The position numbers and the translations under genes were made by a program. From Streptomyces sp. NRRL F-6131 (lineage in GTDB: Bacteria > Actinomycetota > Actinomycetes > Streptomycetales > Streptomycetaceae): a DNA stretch of 64,000 nt. The DNA is taken from assembly GCA_000719695.1 (NCBI GenBank), contig JOHN01000028.1:34349-98348 (forward strand). Reading direction: 5' to 3'. Shown here one piece after another: positions 10,614-19,264 of this stretch (the stretch's first letter is position 1; each line of letters opens with the position of its first letter). Under the pieces are notes generated by a model that saw only the letters and a list, made by a program, of their open reading frames with translations, had not been told where the DNA came from and did not search any database.

Positions 10614-11429
10614 ATGACCTTCGCCGCCGCGCAGCGCTCACGCAGCGAGGACCGCCGGATCAGCCCGGTGTTCTGGGCCCTGCTCGCGATCCTCGTCACC
10701 TCCGGCTGGGCGGTCCACCAGGGGTACGGCAACGCCCGCTTCGGGATCTTCCTGTTCGTGGTGGCCGGCTGGATGGTCTCGCTCTGCCTGCACGAGTACG
10801 CGCACGCGCGGACCGCCCTGCACGGCGGCGACATCAGCGTCGGCGCCAAGGGCTACCTGACGCTCAACCCGTTCAAGTACGCCAACGCCCTGCTCAGCTT
10901 CGTGCTGCCGATCGTCTTCGTGCTGCTGGGCGGCATCGGCCTGCCCGGTGGTGCGGTCTGGATCGAGCGGAGCCGGGTCCACGGGCGGCTCAAGCACAGC
11001 CTGATCTCGGCCGCCGGGCCGCTGGTGAACCTGCTCGCCGCGGTGCTCCTGCTGGTCCCGGTCGGCGCGGGCTGGCTGGACGACACCGAGGTGCACGCGG
11101 TCTGGAACGGCATCGAGCTGAACGTCTCGCCGCTGGCGCTCGCCCTGGGCTTCCTCGGCATGCTCCAGCTGAGCGCGACCCTGCTCAACCTGCTGCCGGT
11201 GCCCGGCCTGGACGGCTACGGGATCGTCGAGCCCTGGCTGTCGCACAAGACCCGGCGCGCGATCGAGCCGTTCGCGCCGTACGGCATGCTGGCCGTCTTC
11301 GCGCTGCTCTGGCAGCCGGAGGTCAACCACTGGTTCTTCGAGGCCGTGTACGGGGCGATGGACCTGCTGGGCGTCGACCGGGCCTACCCGCAGGTGGGCC
11401 ACGACCTGTTCACGTTCTGGAAGGACTGA
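10614..11429 (+). CDS. Site-2 protease-like zinc metalloprotease (M50 type)
   Basis: 271 residues with about six membrane segments. The zinc motif HEYAH in LCLHEYAHARTAL (around residue 62) and the second metal-binding motif LNLLPVPGLDGYGI (Asp near 200) are the paired signatures of intramembrane M50 proteases. These cut transmembrane segments of substrates such as anti-sigma factors; the substrate here is unknown. The ATG has only a weak GGAG upstream. No anti-sigma or sigma gene is adjacent, so a membrane-maintenance role is as likely as signalling. Confidence 0.82.
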   Translation: MTFAAAQRSRSEDRRISPVFWALLAILVTSGWAVHQGYGNARFGIFLFVVAGWMVSLCLHEYAHARTALHGGDISVGAKGYLTLNPFKYANALLSFVLPIVFVLLGGIGLPGGAVWIERSRVHGRLKHSLISAAGPLVNLLAAVLLLVPVGAGWLDDTEVHAVWNGIELNVSPLALALGFLGMLQLSATLLNLLPVPGLDGYGIVEPWLSHKTRRAIEPFAPYGMLAVFALLWQPEVNHWFFEAVYGAMDLLGVDRAYPQVGHDLFTFWKD

Positions 11430-11441
11430 GCGGCCGCGGCC

Positions 11442-11627
11442 TCAGGACTGCTCGGCGGCCGCCCGGGCCAGCTTCTCCCGGCGCAGGTTCATCCAGAGCA
11501 CATTGCTGGCGATGCCCGCCATCGGCAGCCAGACGAGGCCGAGCCACCAGCCCTGCACCAGGGAGACCACGGCGGCGGCCAGCGCGAGAACGACGACGAG
11601 CGAGGCGAGGACGGACGTGCGGGGCAT
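11442..11627 (-). CDS. Small membrane protein
   Basis: 61 residues with two hydrophobic segments (about 5-22 and 25-43) and a basic tail (NLRREKLARAAAEQS). The ATG at 11627 is preceded by AGGAG at good spacing; a longer frame start at 11777 runs through non-conserved sequence. It is convergent with the protease gene, 12 nt apart. I do not recognise its function. Confidence 0.65.
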   Translation of the reverse strand: MPRTSVLASLVVVLALAAAVVSLVQGWWLGLVWLPMAGIASNVLWMNLRREKLARAAAEQS

Positions 11628-11718
11628 GGCGGGGGACTCCTGGGGCCGGGGGCGAGGTCGGCCCCCATTGTCGCCGACCTCACCTCCGGACCGGGTCCAG
11701 GGGTGAGATCGGCGATCC

Positions 11719-11751
11719 GGTCCGACCGTCCGACCGTCGGACAGTCGGACC
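11719..11751. terminator. 33-nt near-perfect palindrome
   Basis: Two 16-nt arms (starting GGTCCGACCG) match at 15 of 16 positions around a single central base, downstream of the F420 reductase stop on the minus strand. It is a likely terminator. Confidence 0.5.
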
Positions 11752-11801
11752 TGAGGACGAGCGGGACCTGAGGGCAAGCGGACCTGAGAACGGTCGGACG
11801 A

Positions 11802-12494
11802 TCAGACGTCGGTGATCCGCAGACCCGCGTGCGCCTTGTAGCGGCGGTTGACCGAGATCAGGTTCGCCACCAGGGACTCCACCTGGTGGGCGTTGCGCAG
11901 CCGGCCCGCGAAGATGCCGCGCATGCCCGGGATCCGGCCGGCCAGCGCCTGCACGATGTCGGTGGCGGCGCGCTCCTCGCCGAGCACCATCACATCGGTG
12001 TCGATCCGCTCGATCGACTCGTCCTGCAGCAGCACCGCCGAGAGGTGGTGGAAGGCCGCGGTCACCCGGGAGTCCGGCAGCAGGGCGGCGGCCTGCTGGG
12101 CGGCGCTGCCCTCCTCCGGGACGAGCGCGTAGGCGCCCTGCTTGTCGAACCCGAGCGGGTTGACGCAGTCCACCACGATCTTGCCGGCCAGCTCCGTGCG
12201 GAGCGCGGTCAGGGTGGCTGCGTGCCCGTCCCAGGGCACCGCGACGATGACGATGTCGCTCTCGCGGGCGGTGGCGGCGTTGTCGGCGCCGCGCACCCCG
12301 AGGCCGATCGCGTCCGCCGAGGCCTGCGCGCGGGCCGCGTCGCGCGAACCGATGATCACCTGCTGGCCGGCCTTGGCCAGCCGCAGGGCCAGCCCCCGCC
12401 CCTGGTCACCGGTGCCACCGAGGACGCCGACCACCAGCTGCGAGACGTCCGGCAACTCATGGGCCGGGTTTGTCGCTGAATCGAGGGAAGTCAT
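11802..12494 (-). CDS. npdG: NADPH-dependent F420 reductase
   Basis: 230 residues. It transfers hydride between NADPH and the deazaflavin cofactor F420 in the cytosol. The Rossmann motif VVGVLGGTGDQGRGLALRLAKAG and the second-strand IIGSRD (NADP phosphate-binding Ser-Arg) are diagnostic of the family. VDCVNPLGF and the C-terminal GLRITDV also fit. The ATG at 12494 is used because the longer reading adds low-complexity Arg/Pro residues. It is divergent from the next gene by only 47 nt, so their promoters must overlap. Actinobacteria use F420H2 in many reductions, so this is core metabolism. Confidence 0.93.
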   Translation of the reverse strand: MTSLDSATNPAHELPDVSQLVVGVLGGTGDQGRGLALRLAKAGQQVIIGSRDAARAQASADAIGLGVRGADNAATARESDIVIVAVPWDGHAATLTALRTELAGKIVVDCVNPLGFDKQGAYALVPEEGSAAQQAAALLPDSRVTAAFHHLSAVLLQDESIERIDTDVMVLGEERAATDIVQALAGRIPGMRGIFAGRLRNAHQVESLVANLISVNRRYKAHAGLRITDV

Positions 12495-12541
12495 GGGCCG
12501 ATCCTGCCAAATCGCCGGGCTCCCGGGACATCCTGTGCGCC

Positions 12542-13165
12542 ATGGACGCGGTGAGAGTTTCGGCACTACGGGACCGGTTGGCCGGAACCGGTTGGCTGGA
12601 AGCCGTCGGCGGCTTCGCCGGTGAGCTGCGGCACGCGGTCTCCCGGCGCGGCGCGGGCGAGCTGCTGCTGGTCGGCACGGCCGCCTACGAGCCCTGGCAC
12701 CTGGCCGCCCATCTGGAGGACGAGGCCGCCTGGTCGGACGTCCCCCGGCTGGCGCCGACCCTGCTGCGCCACCGCGTCCCGGAGCGGGCCCCGGCCCATC
12801 TGGCGCACGGGCTGCACCGGCTGACCGCGGCCGGGCGCGGGGCGACCGTCCTGGTCGTCGCCCCCGCGGCGGCCGGCGAGCAGTTGCTGGAGCGGGTGCA
12901 CGACGCCCGCCGGCACGGGGCGACCGTCCTGGCGGTGGACGGCGCGACACCCGACGCCCCGGGCGGAGTCGCCGACCTCGCCGACCTCGCCGGGCTGGCG
13001 CACCGTCGGCTCGCCGTCGGCACGGCCGAGGAGGAGCCCTTCGACCTGGCCCAGCACCTGGTCAGCGCCGCCGCCGGAGAGCCGCCCGCGCGGCGCTCGG
13101 CGGTGGAGCGGCTGGCGGAACTGGCCGGCCGGCTCACCGCGGGGCCGGCGATCAGCCGCTGGTGA
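12542..13165 (+). CDS. Hypothetical protein (weak SIS-like pattern)
   Basis: 207 residues, no signal peptide, no membrane segment. The middle contains a Rossmann-like strand-loop-helix pattern (ATVLVVAPAAAGEQLLERVHDARRHGATVLAVD) somewhat like sugar-isomerase (SIS) domains, but no catalytic motif can be named. There is no clear ribosome-binding site, so the message may be leaderless. I do not recognise the family. The gene is divergent from npdG. Confidence 0.7.
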   Translation: MDAVRVSALRDRLAGTGWLEAVGGFAGELRHAVSRRGAGELLLVGTAAYEPWHLAAHLEDEAAWSDVPRLAPTLLRHRVPERAPAHLAHGLHRLTAAGRGATVLVVAPAAAGEQLLERVHDARRHGATVLAVDGATPDAPGGVADLADLAGLAHRRLAVGTAEEEPFDLAQHLVSAAAGEPPARRSAVERLAELAGRLTAGPAISRW

Positions 13166-13246
13166 GCGCGGCCGGGGGCCCGGGCCCGGGCGCCCGGCGG
13201 AAATTCCGTTGCGGCCCGGCCGGACGCCCGCGCAGGATGGTCGCTC

Positions 13247-14626
13247 GTGAACGAAGCCGACCCACCCCCGAGCGGCCGGGCGAAGTCCCTGCTGCGCTCG
13301 GTGACCCCCGACCTCACGCCGTGGCGCTCCTCCCGGGACTTCCGCCTGCTCTGGCTCTCCGGCTGCGTCACCGGCTTCGGCAGCTTCCTCACCTATGTCG
13401 CCGTCCCGATGCAGATCAAGGAGCTGACCGACTCCTCCGTCGCGGTCGGCCTGGTCGGCGCCTTCGAGCTGGTCCCGCTGATCGTCTTCGGCCTCTGGGG
13501 CGGCGCCCTCGCCGACGCCCTGGACCGCCGCCGCCTGGTGCTGTTCGCCGAGGCCGGACTCGGCCTGCTCAGCATCCTGCTGCTGGTCAACGCGCTGCTC
13601 CCGACGCCCGTGCTGTGGCCCGTCTACCTGGTGGCCGCCCTGGTCGCCGCGGCCGACGGCCTGCAGCGCCCGGCGCTGGACGCGCTCACCCCGCGGATCG
13701 TCCCGCACGACCAGCTGACCGCCGCCTTCGCGCTCAACTCGCTCTACCGGAACGTCGCCTCGGTGGCCGGTCCGACCCTGGCCGGCGTGGTGGTGACCTT
13801 CGCCGGCGTGCAGACCGCGTACGCGCTGGACGTGGTCACCTTCGCCGCCTCGCTGCTGCTGCTCGCCCGGATCCGGGCGGTGCCGCCGCCCACCGGCGCC
13901 GAGAAGCCCTCGGTGCGGGCGGTGCTCACCGGCGTCCGCTACGCGTGGAGCCGCAAGGACCTGCTGGGCACCTACGCGATCGACCTCTGCGCGATGCTGT
14001 TCGCCTTCCCGGTGGCGATCTTCCCGTTCCTGGCCGCCGACCTGGACGCCGGATGGGCGCTCGGCCCGATGTACGCCGCCTCGGCGGTCGGCGCCCTGCT
14101 GGTCTCGGTGACCAGCGGCTGGACGTCCCGGATCCACCGGCACGGCCGGCTGCTGCTGGTCGCGGCGCTCGGCTGGGGCGTGGCGATCGCGCTGGCGGGC
14201 CTGTCCGCCTCGGTCTGGCCGGTGCTGCTCTGCCTGGCGCTGGCCGGCGGCGCCGACCAGATCAGCGGGATCGCCCGCTCCACCCTGTGGAACCAGTCGA
14301 TCCCGGACACTCTGCGCGGCCGGATGGCCGGTGTCGAACTGCTCAGCTACTCGGTCGGGCCCCAGCTCGGCCAGGTCAGGGCGGGCGGCATGGCCGGACT
14401 GGTCGGCGTCCGGGCCTCGGTCTGGATGGGCGGCGTGGCCTGCGTGGTGGGCGTGCTCGCGCTGGCCACCGCGCTGCCGCGGCTGCTGTCGTACGACGAC
14501 CGCACCGACCCGCACGCGGCCGCCGTCCGCGCCGAGCACGAGCGCGCGGCGGCGGAGCGGACGGCGGCGGAGCGGGCGGCGGCGGAGCGGGCGGGCGCCC
14601 CGGAGGGCGCCGCCGCTACGGGCTGA
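13247..14626 (+). CDS. MFS transporter, 12-TMS exporter (EntS-like group)
   Basis: 459 residues with 12 predicted membrane segments. The N-terminus RSSRDFRLLWLSGCVTGFGSFLTYVAVPMQI and the loop GGALADALDRRRLV are typical of the EntS/MFS_3 group of siderophore and macrolide exporters. The cytosolic tail is an Ala/Glu/Arg-rich run (AAAERTAAERAAAERA), partly a 15-bp DNA repeat. The GTG at 13247 is the first start in the conserved region. No siderophore genes are adjacent, so the substrate is unknown. Confidence 0.85.
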   Translation: MNEADPPPSGRAKSLLRSVTPDLTPWRSSRDFRLLWLSGCVTGFGSFLTYVAVPMQIKELTDSSVAVGLVGAFELVPLIVFGLWGGALADALDRRRLVLFAEAGLGLLSILLLVNALLPTPVLWPVYLVAALVAAADGLQRPALDALTPRIVPHDQLTAAFALNSLYRNVASVAGPTLAGVVVTFAGVQTAYALDVVTFAASLLLLARIRAVPPPTGAEKPSVRAVLTGVRYAWSRKDLLGTYAIDLCAMLFAFPVAIFPFLAADLDAGWALGPMYAASAVGALLVSVTSGWTSRIHRHGRLLLVAALGWGVAIALAGLSASVWPVLLCLALAGGADQISGIARSTLWNQSIPDTLRGRMAGVELLSYSVGPQLGQVRAGGMAGLVGVRASVWMGGVACVVGVLALATALPRLLSYDDRTDPHAAAVRAEHERAAAERTAAERAAAERAGAPEGAAATG

Positions 14627-14635
14627 GTCCCGCCG

Positions 14636-14869
14636 CTACCCCCCGGTGCCGTCCGCCGGGCGGTCGTTCCACCGCGGGTCGTCCTTCCACTCGCGGTTGC
14701 GCAGCTCGGCCGTCTCCAGCGCGTGCGCCGCCTCCTGCTGGGTGGCGTACGGGCCGAGCCGGTCCTTGGCCGGGCACTCCGGCCCCTCCTCGACCTTGCC
14801 GTGCTTGATGCAGTAGAACCACTCACCGGGCCGGCCGGTCGGCTTGTTGCGGTGGAATCCCAGGGCCAT
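14636..14869 (-). CDS. Small SPOR-like conserved protein
   Basis: 77 residues: EWFYCIKHGKVEEGPECPAKDRLGPYATQQEAAHALE, then a basic/acidic tail. Two cysteines (residues 20 and 31) and the pattern GPYATQQEAAHAL, like the end of a SPOR domain (peptidoglycan-binding in other contexts), are visible. The start is preceded by a strong GGAGGTGA. I recognise it only as a small protein seen in streptomycetes; function unknown. Confidence 0.75.
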   Translation of the reverse strand: MALGFHRNKPTGRPGEWFYCIKHGKVEEGPECPAKDRLGPYATQQEAAHALETAELRNREWKDDPRWNDRPADGTGG

Positions 14870-14979
14870 GGTGGTCACCTCCGTGTCGGCGGTCGTGTCG
14901 TTCCCGATCATTCTCCGCCCCGGCGCCCACCGCACACCCGGTGACCCCCGTGACGCGACGGCGCTGCCGAGCCGCCAAC

Positions 14980-14985
14980 TAGACT
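14980..14985 (+). promoter_or_regulatory. Possible -10 element for a leaderless map transcript
   Basis: TAGACT ends eight bases before the map ATG, which has no Shine-Dalgarno sequence. This suggests transcription begins at or next to the start codon. No good -35 is visible. Confidence 0.4.
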
Positions 14986-14992
14986 CGCCGCC

Positions 14993-15838
14993 ATGGCTCT
15001 CGTACCCGGCATCCAGTCCCCCACTCGCAAGGTCCCGTCGCACATCGCGCGTCCCGAGTACGTCGGGAAGCCCGCCCCGACGCCGTACACCGGGCCCGAG
15101 GTGCAGACGGCCGAGACGATCGAGAAGATGCGGATCGCCGGCGGGATCGCCGCCCGGGCGATGGCCGCGGCGGCGGAGCTGATCGCCCCCGGCGTCACCA
15201 CGGACGCCCTGGACGCGGTCGCGCACGAGTACATGTGCGACCACGGCGCCTACCCGTCCGACCTCGGTTACCGGGGCTTCCCCAAGTCGGTCTGCACCTC
15301 GATCAACGAGGTCATCTGCCACGGCATCCCCGACTCGACCGTCCTCCAGGACGGTGACATCGTCAACATCGACGCCACCGCGTACATCCACGGGGTGCAC
15401 GGCGACCTCAACGCCACCTACCTCTGCGGCGACGTGGACGAGGAGTCCCGGCTGCTGGTCGAGCGGACCAGGGAGTCGCTGGACCGGGCGATCAAGGCGG
15501 TCAAGCCGGGCCGCCGGATCAACATCATCGGACGGGTCATCGAGTCCTACGCCAAGCGCTTCGACTACGGCGTGGTGCGCGACTTCACCGGACACGGCAT
15601 CAACACGTCGTTCCACTCCGGCCTGATCGTCCCGCACTACGACAGCGAGCGGGCCACCGAGGTCATCAAGCCGGGCATGACGTTCACCATCGAGCCGATG
15701 CTCACCCTGGGCACCTACGACTACGAGATCTGGCCGGACGGCTGGACGGTGGTCACCAAGGACCGCAAGCGCACCGCCCAGTTCGAGCACACCCTGGTGG
15801 TCACGGCGGACGGCGCGGAGATCCTCACCCTGCCGTAG
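14993..15838 (+). CDS. map: Methionine aminopeptidase, type I
   Basis: 281 residues. It removes the initiator Met from nascent proteins in the cytosol. Metal and catalytic residues are visible in order: [11 protein letters not shown] (His), [19 protein letters not shown] (two Asp ligands), [17 protein letters not shown] (His), and TFTIEPML (Glu ligand). The N-terminal extension of about 40 residues with [11 protein letters not shown] is typical of the actinobacterial long isoform that can bind the ribosome. It is probably leaderless. Confidence 0.95.
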   Translation: MALVPGIQSPTRKVPSHIARPEYVGKPAPTPYTGPEVQTAETIEKMRIAGGIAARAMAAAAELIAPGVTTDALDAVAHEYMCDHGAYPSDLGYRGFPKSVCTSINEVICHGIPDSTVLQDGDIVNIDATAYIHGVHGDLNATYLCGDVDEESRLLVERTRESLDRAIKAVKPGRRINIIGRVIESYAKRFDYGVVRDFTGHGINTSFHSGLIVPHYDSERATEVIKPGMTFTIEPMLTLGTYDYEIWPDGWTVVTKDRKRTAQFEHTLVVTADGAEILTLP

Positions 15839-15847
15839 GGCCCGTCG

Positions 15848-15887
15848 GCCGGGGGCCGGCCCGCCCGCGCGCGGGCCGGCCCCCGGC
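15848..15887. terminator. Bidirectional 17-bp hairpin after map
   Basis: Two perfect 17-nt complementary arms (15848-15864 and 15871-15887, starting GCCGGGGGCC) flank a 6-nt loop between the convergent map and primase-like genes. Confidence 0.75.
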
Positions 15888-15913
15888 AGTAGGCAGGCAG
15901 AGCGGCAGGCCGA

Positions 15914-16615
15914 TCAGCCGATCAGCCACTGCTCCTCGGCCACCGCGCCCACCTCGGTGCAGGCGTCGGTCAGCACGTCCAGGACGCGCAGCGGGTCCGG
16001 CAGCGGCTGCTCGGGCCCGCGCAGCCAGCGCACCTCGGAGCCGTCCGGCAGCGCGGCCGGCGGCAGCAGGGTGTACGAGCCGCGGCAGTGCCAGCGCAGG
16101 CCGGGGTGCTCGGACATGGTGTCCGGCGTGGAGTCCAGCGCGCTCGGCCACCACTCGTCCTCGTCCACCGGGGTGCCCCGGGTGGCGGTGAAGAACAGGT
16201 AGCGGTCCTCGCCGACCGCCGCCACCGGGCCCTCGACGCCGAGCGCGGTCAGCCGCTCCAGAGCCAGCCGCCCGGCCTCGGCCGGTACGTCCAGCACGTC
16301 GTGGGCGCGGCCGGTGGCCGTGACGAAGTTGGCCAGCGGGTCTCGGGAGAGCCAACGGGCGAGCTGCTCCGGGTCGGTGGTCGCCTGGGTCTGCCAGGCG
16401 AAGGAGACCGGGTGCTGGGCCGGGGCCGGACAGGCCACCCGGTCGCAGGAACAGCGGTACCCCGCCGGATGCGCCGCGGGCGCGAGCGGGAACCCCGCGC
16501 GGACCGCGCCGAGCAGCTGGTCCAGTCTGGCGGCGGGGCTGTCGGGCGCCGCCGACCGGGCCCGCTCACGATCACGCTTCTGCCACCAGGCCGTCCACCT
16601 GCCGCCGGATTCCAT
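15914..16615 (-). CDS. Standalone primase/polymerase N-terminal (prim-pol)-like protein
   Basis: 233 residues. It matches the bifunctional primase/polymerase N-terminal domain: early helix DQLLGAVRAGFPLAPAAHP, a CSCDRVACPAPAQHP cysteine pair, LANFVTATGRAHDVLDVPAEAG, and the late hairpin SEHPGLRWHCRGSYTLLPPAALPDG. In active enzymes the second strand carries an Asp-hydrophobic-Asp pair. Here the reading is VLDVPA, so the second acid is missing, and activity is doubtful. The ATG at 16615 (MESGGRW) is used rather than a longer frame start at 16783. It converges with map. Confidence 0.75.
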   Translation of the reverse strand: MESGGRWTAWWQKRDRERARSAAPDSPAARLDQLLGAVRAGFPLAPAAHPAGYRCSCDRVACPAPAQHPVSFAWQTQATTDPEQLARWLSRDPLANFVTATGRAHDVLDVPAEAGRLALERLTALGVEGPVAAVGEDRYLFFTATRGTPVDEDEWWPSALDSTPDTMSEHPGLRWHCRGSYTLLPPAALPDGSEVRWLRGPEQPLPDPLRVLDVLTDACTEVGAVAEEQWLIG

Positions 16616-17057
16616 CGAGCCCCTTCCGCGCACTGCCGTGCCTGGTGTGACACAGCGTTCGACGTACCACTCCGACGCAACGCACGGCGCCCCCCGCTGC
16701 TTCCCCGGGTGGTGCACGGCCCTGCGGTCCCGCGCCCCGCCGGCCGGAGCCGGGGTTGCCGGACGACCGACGCCCGGGGTCACGGTACGGAGTCAGGGCG
16801 GCACGAAGGCCGCGGCTCGACGGCCCGACGGGCACGGTGAGACGCGCCCCGCCCGGCCCGTACGGGCCCGCTGACCCGGGTGGACCCCGAGGGCGTAACA
16901 GGAAGGATAAGGGTGCGCGGGCCCTTCGGATGACCGGGGGCGGTGCCTCTCCGGTCACACTCCCGGCACCCTGCCGTCACACCGCCTCCGCGCGGACCCC
17001 GCCGAACGCCGCCGAACGGCCCTCCGCGCACCCGGGCCGGGGTGAGACCCTGGGGGG
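16616..17057. other. Intergenic region, 442 nt
   Basis: No convincing coding frame in either direction. It holds the upstream region of the minus-strand prim-pol gene and of the plus-strand small gene at 17058. A 14-bp perfect palindrome GGCCCGTACGGGCC lies at 16855-16868. I see nothing else. Confidence 0.5.
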
Positions 17058-17288
17058 GTGAAGAGCGCGGACACCGAATTCGTCGGCGGCCCCCTGGACG
17101 GCCGGATCCTCCCCATCCCGCTGGGCCCGCTGTACGGGGTGCCCAAGAAGTACACCGTGCCGGTCCCCTCGCACGGGGACACTCCGGCGCGCACACTGGT
17201 GTACGTCCGGGCCAAGCAGCAGCGGGGCACCCGCTGGTTCTGGCGCTACGAGTACGACGAGGCGGCCACCGCCCGCGCTTCCGGGTGA
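17058..17288 (+). CDS. Small conserved hypothetical protein
   Basis: 76 residues starting at GTG. It reads DTEFVGGPLDGRILPIPLGPLYGVPKKYTVPVP and ends in RWFWRYEYDEAATARASG. The FVGGPLDGR beginning is common to small actinobacterial and phage proteins of unknown function. No signal peptide or membrane segment. The purine-rich GGGGGG directly before the GTG may serve as ribosome-binding site, although spacing is short. Function unknown. Confidence 0.6.
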   Translation: MKSADTEFVGGPLDGRILPIPLGPLYGVPKKYTVPVPSHGDTPARTLVYVRAKQQRGTRWFWRYEYDEAATARASG

Positions 17289-17316
17289 CGGCCGCCTCCC
17301 CCGCGGGAGGACGCCG

Positions 17317-17514
17317 ATGGCGAGAACCGTAAGGCGACCGAGGAGCCGCGCCACCGCGGTGGCGCAGCACAACCGGCAGCTGGCCGGCGTCACGGCCGGC
17401 CTGCTCGTGGTGGTCAGCCTCTACAGCGCGGTGCTCGGCTCCAACGGCTGGCTCTGGTTCGGCTGGACGGTGCTGCTGCTCGCCTGCGTGGCGCTGTTCG
17501 CCGTCCGCTCCTGA
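17317..17514 (+). CDS. Small two-helix membrane protein
   Basis: 65 residues: a basic N-terminus (ARTVRRPRSRATAVAQHNRQ) followed by two hydrophobic segments (about 22-40 and 45-62) ending AVRS. The ATG is preceded by GGGAGGA. It lies 28 nt after the previous small gene and may share its transcript. Function unknown. Confidence 0.6.
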   Translation: MARTVRRPRSRATAVAQHNRQLAGVTAGLLVVVSLYSAVLGSNGWLWFGWTVLLLACVALFAVRS

Positions 17515-17556
17515 GCAGCCGCACCGTCCCCCGAGTACCGTCCCCCGCCGTACCGG

Positions 17557-18216
17557 TCAGGCGTCCTCGGCGAGGATCAGGTACAGCTTCTTGCGGGCCT
17601 CGTTGAGCACCTCGAGACCCTTGGCCCGCTGCGCCTCCGTGCCCGTCGCCATGACCTGGCGGACGGCGTTCTCCACCGCTCCGAGCGCCTGGCCGACCTC
17701 CTGGACCGCGGCCCAGTCGACCTCCTGGCCGGCCTCCGCCCACGGCTCGTCCGGCCCCGCCTCGGCCTCGGTCCGGCCCGCCTCGGTGAGCGAGACCAGC
17801 CGCTTGCCGCCGACCTCCTCCGCCGTGACCAGGCCCTCCTCCTCCAGCAGCTGGAGGGTGGGGTAGACCGAGCCGGGGCTGGGCCGCCAGGCCCCGCCCG
17901 ACCGCTCGGCGATCTCGGCGATCATCTCGTAGCCGTGCATCGGCCGCTCCTTGAGCAGCGCCAGCAGCGAGGCGCGCACGTCCCCGCGCCGGGCCCGGCC
18001 GCCGCGCCGGCCGCGGACCCACGGCGGCGGCCCGCCGAATCCGCCCCGGGCCCACGGCGGCCCCGGGCGCCCGCCCGGCCCGCCGCCGCCGAACGGCGGC
18101 CCGAAGGGGCCGAACGCCCTGCGGCCCTCGTACGACTCGCCGGGCATCCCGACGAACTCCGGCCCCGGGCGGCAACCGCCGGGACCGCCTTCGCCACGGA
18201 ATCGTCCTGGGCGCAT
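17557..18216 (-). CDS. PadR family transcriptional regulator
   Basis: 219 residues. About 80 N-terminal residues are Gly/Pro-rich low complexity (GPPFGGGGPGGRPGPPW), followed by the PadR winged helix: RASLLALLKERPMHGYEMIAEIAERSGGAWRPSPGSVYPTLQLLEEEGLV. A C-terminal helical part ends LNEARKKLYLILAEDA, matching the Vir/PadR subgroup. The ATG at 18216 has GGGAGG eight bases upstream. Three palindromes lie just upstream, so self-regulation is likely. The operator-bearing region is shared with the divergent ACT-domain gene. Confidence 0.85.
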   Translation of the reverse strand: MRPGRFRGEGGPGGCRPGPEFVGMPGESYEGRRAFGPFGPPFGGGGPGGRPGPPWARGGFGGPPPWVRGRRGGRARRGDVRASLLALLKERPMHGYEMIAEIAERSGGAWRPSPGSVYPTLQLLEEEGLVTAEEVGGKRLVSLTEAGRTEAEAGPDEPWAEAGQEVDWAAVQEVGQALGAVENAVRQVMATGTEAQRAKGLEVLNEARKKLYLILAEDA

Positions 18217-18260
18217 GACACCCACCTCCCGTTCCGGACCGCGCGGACGCGGCCCCGTCG

Positions 18261-18323
18261 ACGATCGTCAGACGATCGTTCAAGACAGTCGAGTCACTGT
18301 CTCGATAACTCAACGATATATCG
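18261..18323. promoter_or_regulatory. Cluster of palindromes upstream of padR
   Basis: ACGATCGT occurs twice at an 11-bp step (18261-18268 and 18272-18279). GACAGT-N6-ACTGTC lies at 18284-18301, and the 10-bp palindrome CGATATATCG at 18314-18323. The A/T-rich stretch stands out from the surrounding GC. These are candidate operators for the PadR protein, acting on padR and on the divergent gene at 18397. Confidence 0.5.
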
Positions 18324-18396
18324 GTGACTGTCGACCGTCAACGCTTTCCGATACACCTTCCGACACGGCCGCCCCCACGGCCGCTACGGTGCGTGC

Positions 18397-18795
18397 ATGG
18401 CCGGAGAACGAGACCTCGCGACACTGCTGCGCGACCTGCGCCCCGTGCTCAACCCGGGGCGTTACGTCTACTGCACGCTGCCCACCAAGGCGCCCGCCGG
18501 ACTCCGGCCGGTCGCCACGGTCGCCGAACCCGAGGGGGTGACGGTGGTGGTGACCCAGGAGGAGGCGGACGCGCTCGGCCTGCGTTACGCGTACGTGGCC
18601 GCCTGGATCACCCTGCGGGTCCACTCCGCCCTGGAGGCCGTCGGCCTGACCGCCGCCGTCGCGACCCGGCTCGCCGAGGAGGGGATCAGCTGCAACGTGG
18701 TGGCCGGCTACCACCACGACCACCTCTTCGTCGCCGTCGAGGACGCCGAACGCGCCGTCCGCGCCCTGGAGGAGCTCTCCGCCCGGCCCGCCTGA
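18397..18795 (+). CDS. ACT domain-containing protein
   Basis: 132 residues. The order LLRDLRPVLNPGRYVYCTLP, then VVTQEEADALGL, then WITLRVHSALEAVGLTAAVATRLAEEGISCNVVAGYHHDHLFV, matches the short stand-alone ACT-type family (tandem ACT fold, formerly DUF2241). Such domains usually bind amino acids. No catalytic domain is attached. It is divergent from padR across the palindrome cluster. Confidence 0.82.
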   Translation: MAGERDLATLLRDLRPVLNPGRYVYCTLPTKAPAGLRPVATVAEPEGVTVVVTQEEADALGLRYAYVAAWITLRVHSALEAVGLTAAVATRLAEEGISCNVVAGYHHDHLFVAVEDAERAVRALEELSARPA

Positions 18796-18985
18796 CGTCC
18801 CCCGCCTCACGTCCGCCCCCGCCCGACGTCACCGTCCGACATCACCCGCCCCTCGGTGCCCGCCCTCCCGACCGGTCGGGTCCGCCGGGTGGCCGCCCTC
18901 CGGAGCGACTCCGACACTGGAGGAGGGCCGGGCAGCCACCCGGCCCTTCCGCCCGTCACACCCGCCCGGAAGGAAGTGCGCCGCC

Positions 18986-19243
18986 ATGGCCACCTGCGTC
19001 ACCTGCGGCAACGACTACTGGCTCGCCTTCGAGATCAAGACCGTCACCGGCGACGTCTACACCTTCGACAGCTTCGAGTGCGCGATGGAGAAGCTCGCCC
19101 CGCGCTGCGAGCACTGCAACGTCCGGATCGTCGGCCACGGCGTCGAGGTCGCCGGGATGTTCTTCTGCTGCGCCAACTGCGCCCGCGTCAACGGCGGCCT
19201 CGGCGACCAGATCCGCGACGCCGTCGGCGCCCACCCGGGCTGA
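18986..19243 (+). CDS. Small cysteine-rich metal-binding protein
   Basis: 85 residues. It has four cysteine groups: CVTC near the start, a lone Cys in FDSFECAMEKL, CEHC, and FFCCANC. This layout suggests one or two zinc sites of treble-clef or metallothionein type. GHGVEVAGMFFCCANC is a pattern I have seen in small streptomycete proteins of unknown role. The ATG follows GGAAGGAAG. Confidence 0.75.
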   Translation: MATCVTCGNDYWLAFEIKTVTGDVYTFDSFECAMEKLAPRCEHCNVRIVGHGVEVAGMFFCCANCARVNGGLGDQIRDAVGAHPG

Positions 19244-19264
19244 TCCCGCCCCCGCGCCGGGACG

